From JBFWWW01 sp050245975 (GTDB lineage: Bacteria > Pseudomonadota > Alphaproteobacteria > Rhizobiales > Hyphomicrobiaceae): 61,041 nucleotides of DNA. Positions 26,811-36,787 of this stretch are shown here, piece after piece. A model generated the notes under the pieces. It saw only the letters and a program-made list of their open reading frames with translations, did not search any database and had not been told where the DNA came from. The DNA is taken from contig JBFWWW010000001.1 of NCBI GenBank assembly GCA_050245975.1, positions 1-61,041 on the forward strand. The letters run 5' to 3'. Position 1 is the stretch's first letter, and every line of letters starts with the position of its first letter. The position numbers and the translations under genes were made by a program.

Positions 26811-27797
26811 GTGGCGCTGCGAACGCGGCTTACCAGGAAGTTGGGTATTCAGCATCCGATTGTATTGGCGCCGATGCGCGGAATGGCGGGCGGCGCACTG
26901 GCGCGAGCTGTCAGTCGTGCCGGCGCATTCGGCATGGTTGGCGTAGGCGGATGGCATCATTCTGATTCAGACATCATGGATCGCGAGCTTCCGCTGGTCC
27001 ATGGTGAGAAGTTTGGGATTGGTCTGATTACGTGGGCTCTTGCGAATAGGCCTCACTTACTTGCGGAGGCCATCGAGCGGAGTCCAACGGCAATTATGTT
27101 CTCGTTCGGGAGCCCAGCGCCTTATCTTTCAAAGGTGCGGGATGCCGGCATCCTATCAATATGTCAGGTTCAGACTGTTCGCATGGCTCGCGAAGCTTTG
27201 GATCAAGGAGCCGACATCATTGTCGCGCAGGGAGCCGAAGCTGGCGGACACGGGGGATCTCGCTCGACATTTCCACTTGTGCCGGCGATTGCGGATGCAG
27301 TGGCCCGAGAAAACTCAGATTCAATCGTCGTTGCCGCGGGAGGGATCGCTGATGGCCGGGGCCTCGCAGCGGCTCTTATGCTTGGAGCGGAAGGCGTGCT
27401 GATGGGCACGAGATTTGCCGCAGCTTTGGAGTGCAGAATTGACGCTTTCACTCAATCCATCATGGTTTCCGCGGACGGCGACGAAACGCTTCGTTCCAAC
27501 GTCTTTGATGTGATCCGAGAGGCGAACTGGCCGAAGGAATTTACGGGCCGCGCAGTTGCAAACGGGATGAGCCATCAGTGGGAAAGGTGCCAGGAAAAAT
27601 TGGAAAGAGACGAGGCGGCGAAGGAGCGCTTCCGTCAAGCATTTGAGAAGCGAGATAGAGAGTACTGGACCGTTTGGGCTGGCGAAGCGCTGGACCTGAT
27701 CCACTCCATCCCCTCAGCCGCAAGCATAGTCGAGAATACGATCAGGGAAGCGGAAGCTACCATTGCGGAACGTTGCCGCGCCATAGAACGGCTTTAG
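26811..27797 (+). CDS. Nitronate monooxygenase (2-nitropropane dioxygenase family)
   Basis: FMN-dependent TIM-barrel enzyme, about 328 residues, oxidising alkyl nitronates such as propionate 3-nitronate or, in relatives, acting as an enoyl reductase. Family marks are GIQHPIVLAPMRGMAGG near the N-terminus, QGAEAGGHGG and AAGGIADGRGLAAALMLGAEGVLMGTRF near the phosphate-binding loops. The GTG at 26811 is preferred because GAGG lies 7 bp upstream; the frame is open further 5'. It follows the broken GMC oxidoreductase in the same direction, ending about 180 bp before the island boundary. Confidence 0.85.
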   Translation: MALRTRLTRKLGIQHPIVLAPMRGMAGGALARAVSRAGAFGMVGVGGWHHSDSDIMDRELPLVHGEKFGIGLITWALANRPHLLAEAIERSPTAIMFSFGSPAPYLSKVRDAGILSICQVQTVRMAREALDQGADIIVAQGAEAGGHGGSRSTFPLVPAIADAVARENSDSIVVAAGGIADGRGLAAALMLGAEGVLMGTRFAAALECRIDAFTQSIMVSADGDETLRSNVFDVIREANWPKEFTGRAVANGMSHQWERCQEKLERDEAAKERFRQAFEKRDREYWTVWAGEALDLIHSIPSAASIVENTIREAEATIAERCRAIERL

Positions 27798-27980
27798 TCT
27801 GCTCCGAATTGAGGCCTGAAGAAGCGGACTTGGACGCGGACACCGGACAGCGCCGTAGGGCGGAGACGTCTGCTATCTCTGCCAAGCAATCGTATAGGGA
27901 CCAGATGCTGATACGGGGCTGGGTCAGAGAGCATGGTCGATGCTAAAAACACCAAGCTGTACAATAAGATATACTGAAAT

Positions 27981-28001
27981 ATTGGCGGAGACGGAGGGAT
28001 T
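27981..28001. repeat. Distal att core (copy of tRNA-Ser 3' end)
   Basis: 21 bp identical to 53902-53922, including the CCA end and T-arm portion of the tRNA-Ser gene. Sequence on either side differs (AAAT before, TTTCCGCC after), defining the exact edge. The 27798-28182 gap otherwise holds only the arm-type repeats described at 28058. Confidence 0.92.
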
Positions 28002-28057
28002 TTTCCGCCGCGATAGAGACCTGATATCGCGAGCACAACGCGTGCTTGTCTCGAGCC

Positions 28058-28081
28058 ATCCCCCAACTGATCCCCCAGTGC
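28058..28081. repeat. Paired 12-bp repeat A, probable integrase arm sites
   Basis: ATCCCCCAACTG followed immediately by ATCCCCCAGTGC, starting 57 bp inside the distal att core. The same tandem ATCCCCC pattern occurs in the same orientation at 53748-53771 and 39801-39824. Confidence 0.65.
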
Positions 28082-28182
28082 ATCACGCCTTATAAGCCAG
28101 ACGCGCAATTGGGCCCCGGAAACGCAATCACACAACACGCAAAAAAGACGTTCCCTTCGGACGACAAGAGATTTCCACGTCT

Positions 28183-29037
28183 TTAGAGCTGCACCCAGCT
28201 CTGGCGCGCAAGCTCTGCAATGTGATCACGCGCTATGGCGCGTCCAGGCAGGCCGTCTTTCAGAGTCACCGGGATTGCATGGGTATAGACCGCCAGCGCG
28301 AAGATTGGGATCCCATCGCGATAGACGACGCCGGCGTCGCTCTCGTTGGACGGCCCCACGCCGGTCTTATGCGCGACCCGTGTCCCGGTCGGCAGAAGGC
28401 GCGGCAACCCACAGCGGAATTGCTGGCCGGCCAGAATGTCCAGCGCCATGCGGCACAGGCGCGTGTCGCACCCGAGGCGCGCGGCAGCCGCTTCATCGCG
28501 CGAGCCCGCGACAATCGCTGCCAGCAATCCGGCCACGTCATTCGCCGTCGTCGTGTTGATGCCGTCGAGCCCCGCAGGCGTCGGCTCGTTCAACAGGGAG
28601 CTGGCCGGCGCGACCGCCACGTGCCGCGTCCGCACCATGCCGGCGGCGCGCGAGTAGCGGTTGATTTCGTCAAGGTCGATCAGCTCGAGGATGGCCGCCG
28701 TGCAGCAGTTGTCGCTGACGATGATCATCAGGGTGAGCGCATCGAACAAGGTCAGCGACAGGCCCGGACGAAGAAAGCGCAGGCATCCGCTGTCGTTGTT
28801 CTGGTGGCGCGCCTCGATGACGAGGCGCTGATCGAGACACATCGTACCGGCAGCGACACGCGCCAGGCACGCCATGAGGATCGCGATCTTCCGCGTGCTC
28901 GCCGCCGGGACGACGGCATCACCGCCAAGATCGAGTTGCGCTGCCGTACGCAGGTCCACGAGCGACCACGTCACCGAAAACGGCTGCTTCCTGCTCAGGG
29001 CTGCGAGCCGATCAAGGAGGGCAGGCGGCGCGGTCAT
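28183..29037 (-). CDS. Cytoplasmic class A beta-lactamase-fold serine hydrolase
   Basis: A 284-residue member of the penicillin-binding/class A beta-lactamase superfamily (beta-lactamase2 type). S47-T-R-K50 gives the SxxK nucleophile motif, SDN lies near residue 110 and KTG near residue 222. There is no signal peptide: the protein begins MTAPPALLDRLAAL, so a role against periplasmic beta-lactams is unlikely. Its start overlaps the DUF4387 gene by 4 bp in a three-gene operon with AtuA-like, suggesting a metabolic hydrolase acting on an amide, lactam or ester produced inside the cell. That role is inference. Confidence 0.8.
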   Translation of the reverse strand: MTAPPALLDRLAALSRKQPFSVTWSLVDLRTAAQLDLGGDAVVPAASTRKIAILMACLARVAAGTMCLDQRLVIEARHQNNDSGCLRFLRPGLSLTLFDALTLMIIVSDNCCTAAILELIDLDEINRYSRAAGMVRTRHVAVAPASSLLNEPTPAGLDGINTTTANDVAGLLAAIVAGSRDEAAAARLGCDTRLCRMALDILAGQQFRCGLPRLLPTGTRVAHKTGVGPSNESDAGVVYRDGIPIFALAVYTHAIPVTLKDGLPGRAIARDHIAELARQSWVQL

Positions 29038-29384
29038 CGAACATCGGGCGCGGGCAGCGTCACTTCCAGCGCCGTCAATGGCATGTGCTGCTGGCAGCCG
29101 TAGACATCGGTCTCGCCGGAATCACCCGACCCGACGGGCCGGCGTACAGTGATCTTGAATGCCAGCGCCGGGTCGTAGGCTCGACACACCAGCACCTCAT
29201 TGTGCGAGACGCCGTACAGGCTCGCGACGCGCTCCGCCGTTATGGCGCCGCTGGCCTTCACTGCCTCATAGGTCTCGCGCCTGTCGAACATGATGTCGAA
29301 CGTCAGCTCGAAGGGACCTGCGTTCTTGCTACGGATCACCGTCGCCAGGTCGGCAAGCCGGTGGATATTGGCGGGGGGCTTCAA
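29034..29384 (-). CDS. DUF4387 protein
   Basis: A 116-residue DUF4387 protein with the family signature IRSKNAGPFELTFDIMF near its N-terminus. The TTG at 29384 is proposed as start: GAGG lies 7 bp upstream and the codon overlaps the upstream stop as TTGA; an earlier ATG at 29423 would overlap 43 bp. DUF4387 genes commonly follow DUF1446/AtuA genes, as here, and sometimes are fused to them, so the two products probably form one enzyme of unknown reaction. Confidence 0.8.
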   Translation of the reverse strand: MKPPANIHRLADLATVIRSKNAGPFELTFDIMFDRRETYEAVKASGAITAERVASLYGVSHNEVLVCRAYDPALAFKITVRRPVGSGDSGETDVYGCQQHMPLTALEVTLPAPDVR

Positions 29385-30745
29385 TTGCGCACCTCGACGA
29401 TCTGCATGGGAAAGATCTCGCACGGATCCGCCAGCGGAAGCAGGTGATAGACCGAGAACTTGTAGCCGGGTCCGACCGGCACGTTGAACGGCGAGAACGG
29501 ATAGGCGAGGTTGCCTGCCGTATTGAGAATCCCCGGATAGCTGATGTGCTGCAGGGTGCCGCGCACGTACATGGCGATGCTGTTGGCGAGCTCCTGCTCC
29601 TTGGCCAGGACATTGATCAGCAGGCCAACCTCATGGGGACGCGCATCGCGCACCGGCTCGAGGCTGCGCATCACGGCGTTCTTGCCGTAGACGTGGAATT
29701 CGATCCTGTAGTCGGTGTCCGCGTTCCATTTCGCAAAGCGTGTCGCCGCACGTGTGCGCGCCTGCTCCAGCAGGCTGTCGAGCTGCGCGATCATCGCCGC
29801 ATCGCGAATGCCGACCATGACGATGCTGCGGTAGCCGACGAGTTCGGCGCCTTCGAGCTTGACCTTGTAGGGCGTAGATATGAAGCGGCTTCCCGAAACG
29901 GAAACGGTCGCCTCGTCCTCCTGCCGGAAGACCGAGTTGGTCAGGTCGTTGATCCCGCCGGGGCCCGGCTGGATACAAGGATCGCCGCGCTCATAGAGGG
30001 AGTGGGCCGCGACCGAGACCGTCGTGCATTTCAGGTCTTCGCTGCCGGGCCTGACGACAAAATGGTCATTGCGGATGCGTCCGATCATCGGTTCGGCAAG
30101 GTCGCAGGGTACCGCTGAAATCCCCGCGCATTCGAGGACCTTGCCCATGTGGAAGGCAAGACCGCGATCGAACCCGCGCAGGATCGGTAGCGCTGCAAAC
30201 ACCGCGTCGTCGCACGCCCGCCCGGCGATGATGACATCGGCACCCGCATCGAGCGCTCGCATCAGGGGCTCGGCCCCCATTTGCGCGCAGATCGGTCCGC
30301 AGCGATCGACCATTTCAGGCGTCAAGGCATGGTCGACACCCAGCGGTTCGATCCCGCCGCGCGCGATGCGCCGCTTCAGGTCGGCCTTGTCGAGTTCGGC
30401 ATCGACGATCGCCATGCGGAAGGAGAGCCCCTCCTCGCGCGCGATCTCCTGAATGATGTCGACGGCCTGCAGCAACGTCTCACGCGAGCCGCTGGTCAGC
30501 GCCGAGCCGACGATCAACGGAATACCGCGCTCGCGCGCGGCCTTGAGCATGATCGCCAGGTCGTGCTTGTAGGTCGCGCGCGGCAGGAACGGCTTGGACG
30601 ACCCGTGATAGTAGGGGCCCATATCCGTGGACCCGGCATCCTGGCCGATGAAATCAGGATCCTGATCCAAGGCGCGCCGAAACGCTGCCAGATCGAACCC
30701 GCTGCCAAGCGATCCCGAAGGCGCCAGACCAACGACTTCCTTCAT
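29381..30745 (-). CDS. AtuA-like (DUF1446) protein
   Basis: About 454 residues, similar to AtuA of acyclic terpene utilisation and wider DUF1446 proteins. Stretches such as IGQDAGSTDMGPYYHGSSKPFL, here split by family-conserved Gly and Asp residues, a DVIIAGRACDDAVFAALP segment and the C-terminal GPGYKFSVYHLLPLAD mark the family. The ATG at 30745 has GGAG at 6 bp. It heads an operon with DUF4387 and the beta-lactamase-fold gene, divergent from a GntR regulator. No terpene genes accompany it, so terpene use is not implied. Confidence 0.8.
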   Translation of the reverse strand: MKEVVGLAPSGSLGSGFDLAAFRRALDQDPDFIGQDAGSTDMGPYYHGSSKPFLPRATYKHDLAIMLKAARERGIPLIVGSALTSGSRETLLQAVDIIQEIAREEGLSFRMAIVDAELDKADLKRRIARGGIEPLGVDHALTPEMVDRCGPICAQMGAEPLMRALDAGADVIIAGRACDDAVFAALPILRGFDRGLAFHMGKVLECAGISAVPCDLAEPMIGRIRNDHFVVRPGSEDLKCTTVSVAAHSLYERGDPCIQPGPGGINDLTNSVFRQEDEATVSVSGSRFISTPYKVKLEGAELVGYRSIVMVGIRDAAMIAQLDSLLEQARTRAATRFAKWNADTDYRIEFHVYGKNAVMRSLEPVRDARPHEVGLLINVLAKEQELANSIAMYVRGTLQHISYPGILNTAGNLAYPFSPFNVPVGPGYKFSVYHLLPLADPCEIFPMQIVEVRN

Positions 30746-30889
30746 CCTGGACTCCACAGGCTTCTGCCGGTCGAAATGCCTTAATCCTGAGCTGCATTCA
30801 GATTATCATGCGGTTCTGAATAGTGACAACCTCTGTCGACAACATTTCGCGCGTCTGCACCATCCATTGCGTTTTTGACAACTGCCGGA

Positions 30890-30913
30890 CATACACGCAT
30901 TCAGCCTTGTATG
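30890..30913. promoter_or_regulatory. Inverted repeat upstream of the island GntR gene
   Basis: CATACA and TGTATG with a 12-base centre lie just before the proposed TTG start of the GntR regulator, overlapping its leader. A dimeric GntR protein could bind here to repress itself and the divergent AtuA operon. Confidence 0.4.
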
Positions 30914-30925
30914 CGGAGGAGCCTT

Positions 30926-31621
30926 TTGGATAGCCCAAGCGACAGCTTCGTCGACCGTGCCTACGAGCAACTTCGGCGCATGGCGATCGGTTACCACCTC
31001 AAGCCGGGCGAGCGGCTGAATGAAGGCGAGCTGGCCAAGCAGCTCGGCGTCAGCCGCACACCGCTCCGGGAAGCCTTGAACAGGCTCGCCACCGAGGGGT
31101 TTCTTCGGTTCAGCCCCGGCAAGGGCTTCTTCTGCCGGGAGCTCGATCCCAAGGAGATCTACGATCTCTACCAGTTGCGCAAGGCGCTGGAGATCGGCGG
31201 CATAAAGCTGTCGGTCGAGAGAGCCAAGGATGCCGAGATCGACACGCTCGAGCGCTTCCTCATGGAGACGGGCCCCGACGCGGACGGGCGTACCACCGAG
31301 GAGCTCGTCAAGCTCGACGAGACGTTCCACGAGGGCCTGATGAAGCTCTCGGGCAACAACGAGATGCTCCAGGTGCTACGCAACGTCAATGCGCGCATTC
31401 AATTCGTGCGTTGGGTCGACATGGATCGCGTCAGCCGACCGGTGACGCAAGCGGAGCATCGCCGGGTGGTGGAATGTCTGCGCGCGCGCGACATCGCGGG
31501 TTGCATCGCCGCCCTCGAAAAGCACATCGATCGCCGCCAGGACCAGATCACCTCCGCCATAAAGGAAGGATTTGCCCAGATCTACCTGGCGCGCCGGCCG
31601 CCGGTTGCGGCAACCCTTTAG
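30926..31621 (+). CDS. GntR family (FCD-type) transcriptional regulator
   Basis: About 231 residues. Winged helix with LNEGELAKQLGVSRTPLREALNRL-type recognition region (residues about 30-55) followed by a helical FCD domain with LDETFHEGLM and a distal AEHRRVVECL His. The TTG at 30926 is favoured because GGAGGA lies 6 bp upstream; an ATG at 30911 is an alternative. It is divergent from the AtuA operon and ends 2 bp from the convergent transporter operon, so it sits between the two blocks it could regulate. Confidence 0.87.
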   Translation: MDSPSDSFVDRAYEQLRRMAIGYHLKPGERLNEGELAKQLGVSRTPLREALNRLATEGFLRFSPGKGFFCRELDPKEIYDLYQLRKALEIGGIKLSVERAKDAEIDTLERFLMETGPDADGRTTEELVKLDETFHEGLMKLSGNNEMLQVLRNVNARIQFVRWVDMDRVSRPVTQAEHRRVVECLRARDIAGCIAALEKHIDRRQDQITSAIKEGFAQIYLARRPPVAATL

Positions 31622-31623
31622 GC

Positions 31624-33492
31624 TCAGGCCTGCTTCACGTCCGGGGCCACCGTTCTGCCCAGCGCCTGCATCGCCGATACGGCGACAAGCATGACGATCG
31701 AGACCGCGACAAAGACCGTCGATACGACCGAAATTGTCGGATCGATCGAGTAGACCAGGCTGACCCACATCTTCTTGGGCAGCGTCGCGGCGGTCGTGCC
31801 GGCGATGAACTCCGCGATCACCACATCATCGAACGCGTGGATGAAGGCAAACAAGCCGGCCGCGACGATGGAGGGCCAGATCGCCGGCACGGTGACGAAG
31901 AAAAAGGCCTTGATCGGCGAGGCGCCAAGGATCGTCGCCGAGCGTTCGAGAGAGACGTTCACGCGCCGCAGCGCGCTCGTCACCACCAGCACGACGATCG
32001 GCAAACCCTGCACCGTGTAGGCAAGCATGAACGACCAGATCGTGCCGAGCAGACGCAGCTCGATGAACAGGAAATAGACGCCGACCGCCATCACGATCGT
32101 CGGCACGATCATGGGCGCCAGGATGAGAAGATAGATGCCTTGCCGGCCTGCAAAGCGGCCGCGCACCAGGCACAGGGCTGCCAGCGTCCCAAGCACGACC
32201 GCCGAAATCGCGCTCAGCGACGCGGCTTTGAGCGACAGCACCGCGGCATCGATCCAGGCACGGTCGCCGAGAACGGCCTGATACCACTTCAGGCTCCAGC
32301 CCTGCGGCGGGAACGCGATATAGGGCGAGGCCGTGAACGACGATCCGGCGATGACCAGGATCGGCAGGAACAGCACGAAGAGGATCGTCAGCGAGAACAC
32401 CCATAACAGGGCCGGGCCCGCCGTGCCTGCCCGCCGGGGATAGTCATTCGCCGGCACGGTCTGGCCTGCCATCGGGCCGAGCCGGCGCGCGGCCGCGGTG
32501 TCGAGCGCGCCGGCAGCGGCTGGGGCTTCCTCGGCGACCGCCGGAGGCGACCGCTTCTGAAAGCCGAGGGCTTCCACATCGAGCACGCCGATGCTGATCG
32601 CCATCACGCCCGCCACGATCAGAAACAGGACTGTCGACAGCGCGGCGCCGAACCCCCAGTTGGTCAGCAGGTTCATCTGTACGTCGATCTGCGGCGCGAT
32701 CATCTCCACGTGGCCGCCACCCAGCATGGCCGGCGTGATGAAGAAACCGATGGCGATGATGAAGACGAGGAGGAAACCGGCGCTTACGGCCGGCATGCTG
32801 AGCGGGAAGTATATGCGAAGGAAAGCCTGCACCGGATTGGCGCCCAGCCCCTGCGCCGCGGATACGAGCCGGCGATCGATGCTGCGCATCGAGTTGTAGA
32901 GCGTGAAGACCATGTAGGGCAGGAGCGTGTAGATCATGCCCAGGATGACGGTCGCCTCGGTGTACAGCAGGTTGGGCGTCCCCAGCCCAAGCGCCTCGAA
33001 GGCGTCCGAAACCGGACCGCCGCGACGCAGCACGATGATCCACGCGTAGTTGCGCACCAGTGCGCTCGTCCATAGCGGCATCATCACGAGGATCAGGCCG
33101 AAGGAGAGCGCGGCTCCATGTAGCCGCCCGAGCCACGCCGCGATCGGGTATCCAATCAGCAGCGTGCCGACCGCGACCTCGAACGAGATGCGGATCGTGT
33201 TCCAGATCAGGGAAAGGTAGGTTGGCTGGCCGAGAATCTTTTCATAGTTGGACAACGAGAAGTACGGCGTGAAGACGCTCTGCAGCAGCACCTTGAGCAG
33301 CGGATAGAGAAAGAAGACGGCGAGGAAGACGACCACCGGCAGCAACAGGAGCAGCCACATGCGATCGGGGCGTCTCTGCCACCAGCCCGGCGCCGCATAG
33401 CGCGCGCGCGATAAGGCAGAGGCGAACGGCTCGCCCGAGCCGTTCGCCTGCGCTGAAACCGGTTTTGCGACCGCAGATTCCTGCAGGCTCAC
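31624..33492 (-). CDS. Fused PotB-PotC-type ABC permease
   Basis: One 622-residue polypeptide carries both permease halves of a spermidine/putrescine-type importer. Half 1 (residues about 45-310) has LLLLPVVVFLAVFFLYPLL and contact loop AAQGLGANPVQAFLRIYFPL; half 2 (from about 370) has ALLWVFSLTILFVLFLPIL and ERSATILGASPIKAFFFVTV. A polar, Ala/Pro-rich linker joins them. The GTG at 33492 overlaps the upstream stop as GTGA; the frame is open further upstream only opposite another gene. Most PotB and PotC proteins are separate; two-domain forms are better known in iron importers. Works with the PotD- and PotA-like genes upstream. Confidence 0.87.
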   Translation of the reverse strand: MSLQESAVAKPVSAQANGSGEPFASALSRARYAAPGWWQRRPDRMWLLLLLPVVVFLAVFFLYPLLKVLLQSVFTPYFSLSNYEKILGQPTYLSLIWNTIRISFEVAVGTLLIGYPIAAWLGRLHGAALSFGLILVMMPLWTSALVRNYAWIIVLRRGGPVSDAFEALGLGTPNLLYTEATVILGMIYTLLPYMVFTLYNSMRSIDRRLVSAAQGLGANPVQAFLRIYFPLSMPAVSAGFLLVFIIAIGFFITPAMLGGGHVEMIAPQIDVQMNLLTNWGFGAALSTVLFLIVAGVMAISIGVLDVEALGFQKRSPPAVAEEAPAAAGALDTAAARRLGPMAGQTVPANDYPRRAGTAGPALLWVFSLTILFVLFLPILVIAGSSFTASPYIAFPPQGWSLKWYQAVLGDRAWIDAAVLSLKAASLSAISAVVLGTLAALCLVRGRFAGRQGIYLLILAPMIVPTIVMAVGVYFLFIELRLLGTIWSFMLAYTVQGLPIVVLVVTSALRRVNVSLERSATILGASPIKAFFFVTVPAIWPSIVAAGLFAFIHAFDDVVIAEFIAGTTAATLPKKMWVSLVYSIDPTISVVSTVFVAVSIVMLVAVSAMQALGRTVAPDVKQA

Positions 33493-34355
33493 TCGATCGC
33501 CCGCATATCGCTCAGGTCCTTTCCGCCCCTGGTGTACGTGAGGCTGGCACCACGGAATTCCAGAAAATCGAGACTGGCAAGCGCATTGACGACGTGGAAG
33601 TACTTCGGAAGATCCTGCCAGGTCGAATGAATGAAGCCGGCCTTGCCGCTCTTGGCGCGGAAGACCTTCTCCACCGTCAGGTTGGGATAGTCGCTGGGCA
33701 GCAGCACCGCGTGCTCGACGTCGGCCACGCCCGGCGCATTGATGCGCGGCAGATACTTGTAATAGAGCAGCCCCTGGCTCTTGACGCCGTTCACGTCGGG
33801 TTTGCCGACGAACGGCCGGTCGCCGCTCGACTGCGCCGTGACCTCCTCCAGATCGTGAAGCTCGAGGCCGAAGAATTTTCGGCCATAAAGGCTCGCATGA
33901 TAATAATAGCTTCCCTGGACCATGCGCGGCACCGGCAGCTCGCAATAGAGCTTGTGACACCCAAGATCCTCGCGGCCGCTGTTGATGACATCCGGCGGAT
34001 CCTCGAAGGTCACGGAGCGGAACATGCCATGCACGGTTTCCTTCTTGCCGACATAGCGTGCGGGATAGTTCACGCCAAAGGCGCAGTAGCCGCGCCCGCC
34101 GAGCCATTGCACTTCCGTGTGATGGCTGAGCTCGAAGCTTATGACGGGTTCGCCCCAAAGCTCGAAATTCGGTGGCAGGATTTCCGCAAGCTGCTCCGCG
34201 CGCGTCAGATAGTGGATGAACGCGGTGCGACGCTTGGGAAAGTTCTTGTGGTCGGGGATGAGGCCGCCAACCGGCTCCCGAAATCCGGGCTGCGGACCGA
34301 ATTGGATCGGCATCAGATAGTGCTTGCCGGGTATGTACTCGAATTTGGATTTCAT
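33489..34355 (-). CDS. Acetoacetate decarboxylase family protein
   Basis: A 288-residue protein of the acetoacetate decarboxylase superfamily, with INSGREDLGCHKLYCELPVP carrying the Glu and Lys expected around the Schiff-base site, and LPPNFELWGEPVISFE in the N-terminal part. True decarboxylases and aldolase-dehydratase relatives share these residues, so the reaction is not fixed. It is inserted between the binding protein and permease genes of the transporter operon, so its substrate probably derives from the imported compound. Confidence 0.78.
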   Translation of the reverse strand: MKSKFEYIPGKHYLMPIQFGPQPGFREPVGGLIPDHKNFPKRRTAFIHYLTRAEQLAEILPPNFELWGEPVISFELSHHTEVQWLGGRGYCAFGVNYPARYVGKKETVHGMFRSVTFEDPPDVINSGREDLGCHKLYCELPVPRMVQGSYYYHASLYGRKFFGLELHDLEEVTAQSSGDRPFVGKPDVNGVKSQGLLYYKYLPRINAPGVADVEHAVLLPSDYPNLTVEKVFRAKSGKAGFIHSTWQDLPKYFHVVNALASLDFLEFRGASLTYTRGGKDLSDMRAIE

Positions 34356-34383
34356 GTGCTCGTTCTCCGCTCAGCTGGCAGCG

Positions 34384-35454
34384 TCAGGTGCGTTTCGCTT
34401 TCCATTCCGTCCAACGCGCCTGCAGCTCGGGCTGGTTCTCGGCAAGCCACTTCGCGTTGGCCCGGTACATTTTGGCGAAGTTGGCCGGATAGGTGGGCAG
34501 CGACTTGGCCTTGGCTGGGCTCAGGTAGTCGGTCGCGTGGCTGTTGGTCGGACCCGCACCCGTTGTCGATTCCGCCTGCCGCTTCGCGTCCATCGAGAAC
34601 TCGATGAACTTGAGCGCCAGCTCCTTGTTCTTGGCGCCCTTCGGTATCACCCAGCCCTCGTGATTGACGCTGCCGTCCTGCCACTGGATCTCGACCTTCG
34701 CACCATCGTCGACGGCCGCCGCAATGCGGTTGGCAAAGCCCTCGAGCAGATCGACCTCATCATTGACGAGAAGCTGATGCTGTTGGGCCGAAGAGGACGT
34801 CCAGACCGTGACGTGCGGCCGGATCTCGTCGAGCTTGGCCAGCGCCCGTTTGACGTCCAGCGGATAGAGCTTGTCGCGCGGCACGCCATCGGCCAGCAGC
34901 GCCTGCTCCATCGGGCCGTAGGCGAAGCCGATCATCGAGCGGCGCCCCGCAAAGCGCTTCACATCCCAGAAATCCGCCCAGTTGCGCGGGCCCTCGCCCA
35001 CCGGCCACTTCTTGGTGTTGTAGCACTGGACGGTGCCGAACATGCTCCCGGACGTCACATACTTGCCGGCCGTACCGGGAAGAAGCTCGGCCACCAGCTG
35101 CTTGTCCATCTTCGAGTAGTCGATCTCATCGAGGAGGCCGTCCTTCACCGCGAGCTCGACCAGGTAGTCGGTGAGATACGTAAGGTCCCACTCGACGTTG
35201 TTGGCCATGACCATCGACTTGAGCTGACCCATGGCGAGGTTCGGCCGCGCGGCATAGGCGACGGTGTTGCCCGTCTGCTCCTCGAAGGGTTTGTAGAACG
35301 CCTTGATGTAGGCGGCCTGTGTGGACCCGCCGGGGTCTGTCAGAACGATGCGACCGGCCGCTGCCGCGCGGTTCGTCAAGGACCTGGTCGCAACGCCGGC
35401 CGAGATGGCCGCTAGGCCTCCCTTGAGAACCTGACGCCTGCCGAACTTCTTCAT
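34384..35454 (-). CDS. PotD-like extracellular solute-binding protein
   Basis: A 356-residue binding protein with a Tat-like leader (GRRQVLKGGLAAISAGVATR, cleavage near AAAAG). The body follows the spermidine/putrescine-binding type-2 fold: GSTQAAYIKAFYKPFEEQTG near the start, VEWDLTYLTDYLVEL, and a C-terminal PEGAK-like WVIPKGAKNKELALKFIEF. It is preceded by the PotA-like ATPase and followed by the decarboxylase-like gene. The cargo may be a polyamine-like or other small compound; not decided by sequence. Confidence 0.87.
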   Translation of the reverse strand: MKKFGRRQVLKGGLAAISAGVATRSLTNRAAAAGRIVLTDPGGSTQAAYIKAFYKPFEEQTGNTVAYAARPNLAMGQLKSMVMANNVEWDLTYLTDYLVELAVKDGLLDEIDYSKMDKQLVAELLPGTAGKYVTSGSMFGTVQCYNTKKWPVGEGPRNWADFWDVKRFAGRRSMIGFAYGPMEQALLADGVPRDKLYPLDVKRALAKLDEIRPHVTVWTSSSAQQHQLLVNDEVDLLEGFANRIAAAVDDGAKVEIQWQDGSVNHEGWVIPKGAKNKELALKFIEFSMDAKRQAESTTGAGPTNSHATDYLSPAKAKSLPTYPANFAKMYRANAKWLAENQPELQARWTEWKAKRT

Positions 35455-35481
35455 ATCGCTCTCCCTTTGGCTGCTGCTGGT

Positions 35482-36591
<1,110 letters not shown>

Positions 36592-36740
36592 CGTTTCCGC
36601 TCGGCTTGCGTCATCAACCTGCCGGTACCAACGATCTGAATACTGATCTTTATTTCACCCAGTATGCCAAATAAAAATCCCGCCCAGCAACCCCAAACTG
36701 CGCGCTTCCGCAGCTTGCACACATACGTATTCTATGCTGT

Positions 36741-36754
36741 ATGCAAATTTGCAT
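36741..36754. promoter_or_regulatory. Perfect 14-bp palindrome, candidate operator
   Basis: ATGCAAATTTGCAT lies 33 bp upstream of the ThDP-enzyme ribosome site, in the divergent region with potA. A second palindrome ATACGTAT is at 36723-36730. Both occur in AT-rich DNA unlike the flanking genes, consistent with promoters and an operator for the island GntR protein. Confidence 0.5.
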
Positions 36755-36787
36755 GTTGGCCATGGACTTGCCAACCTGGAGATAGCC

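Noticed and set aside
28183..29037. Antibiotic-resistance beta-lactamase
   Set aside because: No signal peptide and embedded in a metabolic operon.
33465..35415. Two long plus-strand frames opposite the decarboxylase-like and PotD-like genes
   Set aside because: No protein-like composition; both minus-strand genes are clear.
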